Shown: in pieces, positions 32,550-40,191 of the stretch
Layout of the letters: every line of letters begins with the position of its first letter
Position numbering within the stretch: position 1 is the stretch's first letter
Assembly (NCBI GenBank): GCA_030263665.1
Contig: SZPK01000027.1
Coordinates: 1-64,000, forward strand
Length of the DNA: 64,000 bases
Source of the DNA: Villigracilis sp024434165
GTDB taxonomy: Bacteria; Chloroflexota; Anaerolineae; Anaerolineales; Villigracilaceae
Direction: 5' to 3'
Program-made: the position numbers and the translations under genes
Notes under the pieces: model-generated
What the model was told of the DNA's origin: nothing
The model's database searches: none
Seen by the model: only the letters and a program-made list of their open reading frames with translations

Positions 32550-34031
32550 TTATCTCCACTGAAATGCAGGGGACGCGATGAGACTCGCGGCGATGATTTG
32601 CAGGGTCTCTTCCTCGGTGGCGCCCGCTGAATGGACAGTATCAAGCATCCCGTCGCGGGTGAGGCGGTCTAACGGCGCGCCCAAAAGCAATGAGGCGAGG
32701 GAATCCACATCAGTGTGTAAACTGCCGCTAGAGACGACATCCAATAAAGCATTGAGGTTGTGAGTGGTCTTCGGAATTTCGTTGCGGATCAATTCAAATG
32801 CGAACTGCCAGCGCGGCATGAGGCTGCCCTGCCAGGCGTCGCTTGTGTCGGGATAGCCATCAGGAGTGGGCAGGTTGAAAGCGAGCTGCCCCATTTGCGA
32901 GAGATGCTCCTGCAATGCCGCGCCATCGGTTTCGGCGTTGAGCATGCGCAGCGCGGAAAGCACGAAGTTGAGCGGGCGTTTGTATTTGGGCTGTGCGAGA
33001 GCAAGACCATCGAACAGGATGACGCGCAGCACAGATTTGATGTCGCCCTGGGTGGAAAGAAATGTTTGTGCAGCTTTCTCGATAATTTCCTGCGGCGGGT
33101 CATCGGCGATGAAGCGGCGCGCGAGTTTGGTGGAAATAAATTTCGCGGTGGATGGATGCGATGCGAGGTATTCGATGACTTGCTCCGCTTCACGCTGACC
33201 CGATTCCTGAATCGCGAGACCCAGAACCTTTTTCCCGCCGGGTTCGTGCTGATCTTCCTTGAAGACGAAATCGCCCAGCCAAAAATGTTCCTTGACCGAC
33301 CAGCCCGTGAGACAACGCGCGAGCTGCATGACGTCGTTTTGAGTATAGCCGCCGTCTACGCCGAGGGTGTGGAGTTCCATCAGTTCGCGGGCGTAATTTT
33401 CGTTGGGCGTACCTTTGACGTTGACTTGATTGTCGAGATAGACCAACATGGCAGGTGAATGCGCGGACGCCCAGACGAGGTCGCGGAAATTTCCGAGCGC
33501 ATGCTTGCGAATCACTTCGCGGTCATCCACAGGCTTGAGATAGAAGCATGGTTCTTTCTCGATGAAGATGTTGAAGTGGTCGCTCCAGAAATCCACCATC
33601 ACTTCGTAGAGTTGGCGCTTGCTGTAGTGCTGCCGCAGGAAGGCGGCTTGACGCAGTTCGTTGATGGGACGCTGGCGGTCGTAACCGTCGAAGAGTTGGT
33701 TGGTGACGGCTTCGATCTCGTTGGCTGCCATGGTTAAAGTGTTGAAGGTTGAAAGTTGAAGGTCTAAAGTTAGGTCGTTGATGGTTTCGTAGTCGAGTTG
33801 TTCTTCGATGTAATTTGCCAAGCCGATCTCTGCCAGGCGGGCGCGTTCCGCCACTCTCGCGCCGAAGGTGATGCGGTTGAGCGCGGTGAAGTCTGCGGCG
33901 CTGAGCGGACTCCACGGCACGGCGGGCAGGTCGTCCGTGAGTCGCCGCAGGGCGGGGGCGCAGGCGTTGAGCGCGGCGCTGCCGGAGAGGAGGGCGGTGA
34001 GTTTGAGGAAGTCTCTACGGGATAAGGTCAT
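32550..34031 (-). CDS. DUF1800 family protein with Tat signal
   Basis: 493 residues. N-terminal twin-arginine motif SRRDFLKLTALL and hydrophobic stretch indicate export in a folded state. DUF1800 segments are present: LNRITFGAR, MVDFWSDHFNIF, DREVIRKHALGNFRDLVWA, GTPNENYARELMELHTLG, QLARCLTGW. Function unknown; adjacent to its usual partner DUF1501. Residues about 93-106 (LSTFNTL) are encoded by an AACTTTCAACCTTCAAC-type simple repeat. The chosen ATG 34031 begins the Tat signal; the frame upstream is repeat sequence. Confidence 0.88.
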   Translation of the reverse strand: MTLSRRDFLKLTALLSGSAALNACAPALRRLTDDLPAVPWSPLSAADFTALNRITFGARVAERARLAEIGLANYIEEQLDYETINDLTLDLQLSTFNTLTMAANEIEAVTNQLFDGYDRQRPINELRQAAFLRQHYSKRQLYEVMVDFWSDHFNIFIEKEPCFYLKPVDDREVIRKHALGNFRDLVWASAHSPAMLVYLDNQVNVKGTPNENYARELMELHTLGVDGGYTQNDVMQLARCLTGWSVKEHFWLGDFVFKEDQHEPGGKKVLGLAIQESGQREAEQVIEYLASHPSTAKFISTKLARRFIADDPPQEIIEKAAQTFLSTQGDIKSVLRVILFDGLALAQPKYKRPLNFVLSALRMLNAETDGAALQEHLSQMGQLAFNLPTPDGYPDTSDAWQGSLMPRWQFAFELIRNEIPKTTHNLNALLDVVSSGSLHTDVDSLASLLLGAPLDRLTRDGMLDTVHSAGATEEETLQIIAASLIASPAFQWR

Positions 34032-34168
34032 GGTGAATAGGGAATTGTGAATAGTGAATGGTAAATAGTGATTAGTTGAACCGCTACCCTCATACTGAGG
34101 GCTTAGCACGCGAAGGTCGCAAAGAAAACTTTTTTATCCTGGCGTTCTTGGCGCTCTTCGCGGTTAAT

Positions 34169-34687
34169 TTATGCCTGGGTTGGCAACGGATTTGCAGAGG
34201 GTTGAGTCTTTTCGCGGGGTGACCAATTGAGCAAGGCGAAACCTGTCGCACCAAAAGAAATCAGGATGATGGGAATCCACACGAAGAGCCAGCCGATGAG
34301 CGGGAAGAAGGCGGCGAGTTCGAGGATGACGGCGCCGCGAATGAATCCATTCAGCGGGGTGACGTTGCTGTGCCTGGAGAGTCTCGCGCCGAGGTGGGCG
34401 GCAATGCCCGCCGAGCCGATGGTGGAGATGGCGAGTGATGCGCCAAGCAAAATCCAGCCGATGAATTTGGCGGGTCCGAAGGGCAGGGCAAGCAGGATGA
34501 TGATGGGAATGGTCGCAGCGATGACGAGGATGAGACCCAGCCAGAGGGTTTGCCATGGCGTCTTTTCCACACGGATTTGGGCGCGGGTGATGAGGGATGG
34601 AAACAACAGCCACCATGCAGTGAGCATGGCAGGGAAGGCGGTTCCGATAATGAGCAGGATGAAGAAGATGGCAGAGATGTCAGCCAT
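34169..34687 (-). CDS. Small membrane protein, four predicted helices
   Basis: 172 residues with hydrophobic segments at about 5-28, 48-70, 77-98 and 115-150, hydrophilic tail. Topology and helix content resemble the 161-aa protein encoded upstream (34919-35404), so the two may be distant paralogues. RBS AAAGGA eight bases before ATG. Part of the sigma/anti-sigma gene run. Function not recognised. Confidence 0.7.
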   Translation of the reverse strand: MADISAIFFILLIIGTAFPAMLTAWWLLFPSLITRAQIRVEKTPWQTLWLGLILVIAATIPIIILLALPFGPAKFIGWILLGASLAISTIGSAGIAAHLGARLSRHSNVTPLNGFIRGAVILELAAFFPLIGWLFVWIPIILISFGATGFALLNWSPREKTQPSANPLPTQA

Positions 34688-34759
34688 GGGTAATGTCCTT
34701 TCGTGTTTGGTTGATGTAAGGGATACAGGGATGATGGGTGGAAAGTTGCAGGTAACTTA

Positions 34760-34860
34760 TTTATGTCATTGCGAGGGCGATGCTTTTCGCCAGAAACAAT
34801 CTCATACGTCGTAGAGGGGATTGCTTCGTCGGGCTGACGCCCTCCTCGCAATGACATAAA
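34760..34860. repeat. 101-bp element with 17-bp perfect terminal inverted repeats
   Basis: TTTATGTCATTGCGAGG at 34760-34776 is exactly inverted at 34844-34860; the interior has a further GGGATTGCTTCGTC unit. Related copies with TGTCATTGCGAG/CTCGCAATGACA ends are at 53742-53847, 55777-55864 and 58934-58988. Confidence 0.8.
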
Positions 34861-34918
34861 TAAAAAGACGCGGGGTGAGCGCGTCTTGGATGAAAGAGGA
34901 AAGAAGAAAGGGATGTGG

Positions 34919-35404
34919 TTAACTTTTTTGGAAGAATCCCAGGATCGTGGCACCGATGCCGGTGAAGGCGACATAAGGCAATAGCAGGAACCAGCCGATG
35001 AAGGGCAAGGCGCAGGCGATGCATAAGATGACAGCGCTCCACAGATTGCGTTTCCAATTTGACATGTTCGGGAAGAGGCGCTCGGCAAGGTGTTGGACGG
35101 TGGCGGTCAGCCCAACACTGAGGAGGGCGGAGAGAAAAGCAAGGATGAGCAAGGCGGGGATGGTGAGTATCCCTTTGACAAAGGAGCCTGCATTCTCGGC
35201 AAGCGAGAGCATGACGAAGGCGATCAAGCCGAAGAAGAAAAAGTTGACCATGCCCAAGCCGAAGGAGCGCCCCGGTGTGAGGTTGAGGCTGGTTTGAGTC
35301 TTGGCGACGCGGTTGGTGAAGAGTGCGCCAATGACGAGGAAGTAGGCGGCAAGGGTGATGGTCAGCAGGAGGATGGCGAGGGTGAGGCGAAGGATGTCGG
35401 TCAT
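34919..35404 (-). CDS. Small membrane protein, four predicted helices
   Basis: 161 residues, helices at about 5-28, 50-70, 78-105 and 122-158. RBS AGGAG six bases before ATG. It follows the anti-sigma gene on the same strand with an 87-bp gap and precedes the similar 172-aa protein. Perhaps membrane components of the stress response controlled by the sigma factor; this is inference from position only. Confidence 0.7.
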   Translation of the reverse strand: MTDILRLTLAILLLTITLAAYFLVIGALFTNRVAKTQTSLNLTPGRSFGLGMVNFFFFGLIAFVMLSLAENAGSFVKGILTIPALLILAFLSALLSVGLTATVQHLAERLFPNMSNWKRNLWSAVILCIACALPFIGWFLLLPYVAFTGIGATILGFFQKS

Positions 35405-35491
35405 ATATTCTCCTATTTGGAGTCAGCCAGCTATGTGCCACGAAGTAGTATGCTGGCGTATTTGCAGGAACAATCTCCCGCACTCCAAAAA

Positions 35492-36019
35492 TTATTTCGT
35501 TTGATTTCTCAACAACAAGCCGTTTCCGAAGATCCAGAAAACGGAAACGATGGCAAGGGCGACGAAGAGAGTAGACAATTCAACGGGGTAGGTTGGGAGA
35601 TTGGCAAATTGGTAATTGGGTAATTGGGAGTTGGATAGTGCATCCAGCCACGAAGCCCAGAGGGATTGGATTTCGAAAAACCAGGCGGTGAAGGATGGTG
35701 TTTCCACTTGAGGCAGCATGATGGAGAAGAATGGGATGGCAAGGATGAGCGCAGCCAGCGCGGCAGCAGCTTGCAGAGACGCTGTCAGCGTGAGCCAGCG
35801 CGGGAGTTGTGGAACCAGTTTTCGGTCAGGGGTGAAGCGGGCGGCGAGGTTGGTGGATAAGGTCACTTCAGGCAGAGAGCCCAACTCCGTGAACAAGGCT
35901 TGGAGGGCAGAGAGTCTCGCCGCGCATTCGCCGCATGAGTCGAGATGCGTTTCGATCTCCGCGCGGTTCGCGGTTTCGTTGTCGAGGTATTCGTTGAGCT
36001 GTTCGTCAGTCAGGTGCAT
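35492..36019 (-). CDS. Zinc-finger anti-sigma factor
   Basis: 175 residues. N-terminal zf-HC2 domain with HxxxCxxC in THLDSCGECAARL (residues about 25-37), a membrane helix near 80-105 and another near 150-170. It should hold the ECF sigma factor at the membrane. The start lies within the sigma gene (14-bp overlap) with GGAG upstream. Residues about 128-140 (NSQLPNYQFANLP) are encoded by an AATTACCAAT-type simple repeat. Confidence 0.88.
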   Translation of the reverse strand: MHLTDEQLNEYLDNETANRAEIETHLDSCGECAARLSALQALFTELGSLPEVTLSTNLAARFTPDRKLVPQLPRWLTLTASLQAAAALAALILAIPFFSIMLPQVETPSFTAWFFEIQSLWASWLDALSNSQLPNYQFANLPTYPVELSTLFVALAIVSVFWIFGNGLLLRNQTK

Positions 36020-36551
36020 GGAGTTTCTCCGCGAGAAGTTTGCGCGCGCGGAAGAGATGGCTCTTCACGTCGCTGAGGGGGATGTTCAGTTCGTGTGCGA
36101 TCTCGCCGTAGGATAGTTCTTGATAATGCCGCAGTTCGACGACGACGCGATAATGCGGCGGCAGGGACGCGAGCGCGCTGCGAATCTGCTCGCTTCTTTC
36201 TTTGACCTCGACCTGTTCGCTCGGACTTTGAGTTTTATCTTCGTCCCGTTCTTCGTCGAGCGCAACCGGACGGGTGAGATACCCATCCCTACTGATGTGG
36301 TTCAGGCACAAGTTGGCGGCAACGCGGCGAATCCACGGGGTGAATTCGCGTTCGAGGTCGAAGGTGTGCAGACGGTCGAACGCGCGGATGAAGGTCTCCT
36401 GGGCGAGATCTTCGGCATCGGCGCGGTTGTGCAGAATGCGGTAGCAGACGTTGAAGACGCCCGTTTGGTGGCGGGCGACGAGGCTGCCGTAGGCTTCAGT
36501 GTCGCCGCGACGGGCTCGCAGGATCAGGTCGCGGTCGGTGGGCGCATTCAT
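36006..36551 (-). CDS. ECF-type RNA polymerase sigma factor
   Basis: 181 residues. Sigma-70 region 2 from about 15 to 85 (VCYRILHNRADAEDLAQETFIRAF, the core-binding and -10 recognition part) and region 4 from about 125 (LPPHYRVVVELRHYQELSYGEIAHELNIPLSDVKSHLFRARKLL in pieces). On the minus strand TACACT ends seven bases before the ATG, so the mRNA may be leaderless. Co-transcribed with the overlapping anti-sigma gene. Confidence 0.93.
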   Translation of the reverse strand: MNAPTDRDLILRARRGDTEAYGSLVARHQTGVFNVCYRILHNRADAEDLAQETFIRAFDRLHTFDLEREFTPWIRRVAANLCLNHISRDGYLTRPVALDEERDEDKTQSPSEQVEVKERSEQIRSALASLPPHYRVVVELRHYQELSYGEIAHELNIPLSDVKSHLFRARKLLAEKLHAPD

Positions 36552-36676
36552 GGCTAGAGTGTAATACAGACGGGGTGGGGGAAAAGTTGCAGGAGGAAGG
36601 AGATTGGAGATTAGAGACTGGAGATTGGAGGATTCACGAAAAAAGAGATTTTGATATTTTGCTGTAAAATATCCAC

Positions 36677-38113
36677 ATGGCTACCGACCTGACTTTGGAC
36701 ATAAAATTTCAACCCTCCACTACAGATAGTCTTGAGGAGATTGAACGTCTGGACTCGGCGCTTGAAATTCATTTCAAGAACAGATTTCGTGTTCAACCCT
36801 CGCTTACCCGATCTTTAGTCAGTTTTCAAGCGAACAAGAATCGCCCAATTTATCGCTGGTACAAGTATAAAGAGGGGTTTTCTGCAAGTTTGGTTGAATA
36901 CTTTCTTCAGAAATACAGCATTACAAGCGGCAAGATACTTGATCCCTTTGCGGGCAGCGGGACCGCGCTCTTTACAGCCAGTGCAATGGGGCTGGATGCC
37001 GATGGAATCGAACTCTTGCCAATCGGTCAGCAAATCATTAACACAAAGCGCCTCCTTGAAAGCGAATTCTCATCTTCGGATTTCGGCGAATTGGAGAATT
37101 GGTCAAGATCGCCGGTCTGGCAAAGCGTTCAATCCCGCATTCCAATAAACGAATTGCGCATTACAGCGGGGGCATATCCAGAAGACACGAAAGAACAAAT
37201 AGAAAAATATCTCGCTGCCATCCAGCAGGAAAATGAGCGCGTTCAAGCTGTTCTTTTCTTTGCATTGCTTTGTGTTCTGGAAATCATCAGTTACACCCGC
37301 AAAGATGGTCAATACCTGCGCTGGGATTATCGCTCCGGGCGCAAACAAGGGAAAAAACAATTCGATAAAGGTGAAATTGCAGATTTTGAGAGGGCAATTT
37401 CGAGCAAAATCAACGAAATCCTGGAGGATTTACGACCAGTTACCCCAATTCAAAAAAAACTTTTTGACTCCAAAGCAGCCCAAGGCAAAATCCACCTTTT
37501 TAATGGCTCGAGTCTGGATGTAATGCCCGCTTTAGCCGAAGGGGAGTACGATGCAATCATTACTTCACCACCCTATTGCAATCGTTATGACTACACCAGA
37601 ACCTATGCACTTGAACTGGCTTTGCTGGGAACGGACGAAAAGGGATTAACCAATTTACGTCAGACCATGCTGAGTTGCACTGTCGAAAACCGCGCCAAAG
37701 ACCTTCTGAAAATCAATCCGAAATGGGCAGGAGCAATTGCCGCGGCGGACGAACAGGAACTCTTGCAGAAAATTTTACAGTATTTGGAGGCTCAAAAAAC
37801 ACAGGGGCTTTTGAACAACAACGGCATTCCCCGTATGATACGCGGCTACTTCTATGAAATGGCATGCATCATTGCAGAATGCGCCAGAGTCTTGAAGCCC
37901 AATGCACCCTTGATCATGGTGAACGACAATGTGCGATATGCAGGCGCAAGCATTTCGGTTGACATGATCCTTTCATCTCTTGCAGAAAAGCTTGGTTTTC
38001 GCGTGGAAAACATCCTTGTGCTTCCAAGCGGAAAGGGAAACAGCAGCCAGCAGATGGGAGAACACGGACGCGATGAATTACGCAAGTGTATTTATGTTTG
38101 GAGAAAAAATTGA
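36677..38113 (+). CDS. Type II DNA methyltransferase, probably N4-cytosine
   Basis: 478 residues. SAM-binding motif DPFAGSGTA at 89-97 precedes the catalytic SPPYCNRYDYTR near 297, giving the order I then IV; SPPY favours N4-cytosine methylation. It overlaps the restriction gene by one base (TGATG). A TAAAAT box ends seven bases before the ATG and no ribosome binding site is seen, so the mRNA may be leaderless. The pair is clearly more AT-rich than its neighbours, consistent with transfer. Based on the partner, the recognition site may be of the CYCGRG type. Confidence 0.88.
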   Translation: MATDLTLDIKFQPSTTDSLEEIERLDSALEIHFKNRFRVQPSLTRSLVSFQANKNRPIYRWYKYKEGFSASLVEYFLQKYSITSGKILDPFAGSGTALFTASAMGLDADGIELLPIGQQIINTKRLLESEFSSSDFGELENWSRSPVWQSVQSRIPINELRITAGAYPEDTKEQIEKYLAAIQQENERVQAVLFFALLCVLEIISYTRKDGQYLRWDYRSGRKQGKKQFDKGEIADFERAISSKINEILEDLRPVTPIQKKLFDSKAAQGKIHLFNGSSLDVMPALAEGEYDAIITSPPYCNRYDYTRTYALELALLGTDEKGLTNLRQTMLSCTVENRAKDLLKINPKWAGAIAAADEQELLQKILQYLEAQKTQGLLNNNGIPRMIRGYFYEMACIIAECARVLKPNAPLIMVNDNVRYAGASISVDMILSSLAEKLGFRVENILVLPSGKGNSSQQMGEHGRDELRKCIYVWRKN

Positions 38114-39060
38114 TGCCGCCGAAACTGTCTTTTCATCGCCACCTGCGTTCAAGCTCGGATTTGGAAACAACCTATGAAGCCACCCGGGCGGGGTTTGTTG
38201 CGCTTGCGCTGGAAAAGAGCCGCCGTGCAATCCCTTTTGTTGACGACGCCAGAACTTTACAGGAAGCAGCCTCACAAGCAGCCGCTCCCAACGAATTACT
38301 CGCAATAGGAGGAATTGAAAACGGTTTATTAACGGCGGCGGGGCTTTCAGACAAAGCCATTAATCACTTGCAGCCGGAGGACAAAATACGAGCCGTCAAC
38401 GAACTCATCAAAAACTATTTGGAGCCTGCAGGCGCAAAATTTGTTGAAGAACTCGTTTTTCGTTTTCTATTAACGCGGGGTGATGCGCTTGGCGGTTCGA
38501 TGAGAAACGTTGGCGGAGCAATGGCGCAGAGAAAATTAACCAGGGCTGTTCTCTCAACGCTCAGAATTGCCGGGATTTCATACTCTCTGCAAAAGGCTAA
38601 AAACAGCGAATGGTTTGAAAGTAACGACGAACATGATATTGACTTATCTTTGCGAGGGGTCGCCTGGAAAAACGGAAGAAAGAAACGCACACTGATCTAC
38701 AACTTGACCGTTCCTCTGGTCAAGAATAATGTTGACCTGTGTCTATTCGACGCCGCTCCAGATGTCCTTGATGAGGCAGATCCAAAAAGGTATATTGCAT
38801 TGGGGGAATTAAAAGGCGGTATTGACCCGGCAGGCGCGGACGAGCACTGGAAGACGGCAAAATCAGCACTTGATCGCATCCGCAAAGCGTTTGCGCGCAT
38901 GAAGCACAATCCGCATACGTTCTTCATTGGGGCGGCAATCGAGAAGAAGATGGCGGCTGAGATTTGGGATGAACTTCAACGGGGAATTTTAAGCAATGCC
39001 GCTAATCTCAATGAGGATAATCAGGTCGCTTCCTTATCGCGTTGGCTTTGCAATTTGTAA
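38113..39060 (+). CDS. AvaI/BsoBI-family type II restriction endonuclease
   Basis: 315 residues, close to the length of BsoBI. The catalytic PD-(D/E)xK region is visible: Asp208 in NNVDLCLFD, then Glu232 and Lys234 in YIALGELKGGIDPAGADEHW, followed by TAKSALDRIRKAF, all characteristic of this family as I recall it. AvaI and BsoBI cut CYCGRG. ATG 38113 overlaps the methyltransferase stop, so expression is coupled with the methyltransferase first. Confidence 0.82.
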   Translation: MPPKLSFHRHLRSSSDLETTYEATRAGFVALALEKSRRAIPFVDDARTLQEAASQAAAPNELLAIGGIENGLLTAAGLSDKAINHLQPEDKIRAVNELIKNYLEPAGAKFVEELVFRFLLTRGDALGGSMRNVGGAMAQRKLTRAVLSTLRIAGISYSLQKAKNSEWFESNDEHDIDLSLRGVAWKNGRKKRTLIYNLTVPLVKNNVDLCLFDAAPDVLDEADPKRYIALGELKGGIDPAGADEHWKTAKSALDRIRKAFARMKHNPHTFFIGAAIEKKMAAEIWDELQRGILSNAANLNEDNQVASLSRWLCNL

Positions 39061-39081
39061 CCCACTTTCTACTTTTCATTT

Positions 39082-40134
39082 TCATTTCCCCCATCTTGGC
39101 TGCCAATCCGAAATGGGACTATTCGTCAGGCGAGTCAGCCCTGTGCCGTCGGGGTGGATGATGTAGAGTTCGTTGTTGCCGTCTCGGAAGGAGGTGAAGA
39201 CGATCCAGTTGCCGTCGGGTGACCAGGAGGGACCAAGATTGTCGCCGCCATCGGTGAGACGAACCAAACCAGTGCCGTCCACGTTGATGACGAAGATATT
39301 GCGGTCGCCTTGCGGTCCGCGATAGAAGGCGAGTTTCGTGCCATCGGGTGACCAAGTGTTGCGTCCGCCCATGTTATTGAGGTCGGTGACCTGGCGGATG
39401 TTCGAGCCGTCTGCGTTCATGACGAAGAGTTGACGAGCGCCCGCGCGCGAGGAAGCAAACGAGATCATCGAGCCGTCAGGCGACCAGGAGGGGTCGATAT
39501 CGTCTTTGTTGGTGATGCGTTTGATGTCCGAGCCGTCGGGACGCATCTTCCAAAGCCCGTCGCCGTGTTTGGTGAAGACGATCCACTCGCCGTTGGGGGA
39601 AAGTTCGGGGGCGTAGAGCGCGCCGATTCCGTCCGTGAGTTTTTGCAGGTTGTTTCCGAAGATGTCAATCGAGTAGATTTCGTAATTGCCGCTTTCGCGC
39701 GAGGAGAAGAGGACCATCTGCCCATCGGGTGAAACGGAGGGATAAAATGCCGTCGCTTTGAGATTGGTGAGCCGCATACGCCCGCTGCCGTCGGCGTTGA
39801 GCAGGCAGATCTGGTCAATTTGTTTGACGTAGCAGGTGAAGGCGATTTTGCCGGTGGGCGGCGGAGTGTCGTTGTAGGTCGGCTGCGGAGTTGGAATCAG
39901 TTCGATGGTGGGAAGCAGGCTAAGGGTAGGGGGAAGCGTTGCAAATTCGGTAGGGGAGAAAACAGTTTCGGCGGTGGGAGAGGCTGGGAGGGGCAGGCTC
40001 GTTTCGGGAGTCGGTGTTCCCACAGGTTCGTTGGCAACGACGAGGACGGCATAGCCGATGAGCAAACACAGAATGAGAAAGCCGAGCGCCAAACCAATAA
40101 GAAGAGTTGACTCAATAAAAGTGGGTTTACGCAT
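39082..40134 (-). CDS. Membrane-anchored PD40 (TolB-like) beta-propeller protein
   Basis: 350 residues. One N-terminal membrane anchor (about 10-34), a Pro/Thr-rich linker to about residue 95, then about six PD40 blades with the repeating pattern SPDG-x-I-x-F (SVSPDGQMVLFSS, ELSPNGEWIVF, SWSPDGSMISFAS, TWSPDGTKLAF, SWSPDGNWIVF). Probably an extracytoplasmic binding protein; partner unknown. Convergent with the restriction gene. Confidence 0.82.
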   Translation of the reverse strand: MRKPTFIESTLLIGLALGFLILCLLIGYAVLVVANEPVGTPTPETSLPLPASPTAETVFSPTEFATLPPTLSLLPTIELIPTPQPTYNDTPPPTGKIAFTCYVKQIDQICLLNADGSGRMRLTNLKATAFYPSVSPDGQMVLFSSRESGNYEIYSIDIFGNNLQKLTDGIGALYAPELSPNGEWIVFTKHGDGLWKMRPDGSDIKRITNKDDIDPSWSPDGSMISFASSRAGARQLFVMNADGSNIRQVTDLNNMGGRNTWSPDGTKLAFYRGPQGDRNIFVINVDGTGLVRLTDGGDNLGPSWSPDGNWIVFTSFRDGNNELYIIHPDGTGLTRLTNSPISDWQPRWGK

Positions 40135-40191
40135 ACAAGTTTGTAGGTCACGCTAAGTACCCAGCATGGGTATCAAACGTAACCTGCGTGG

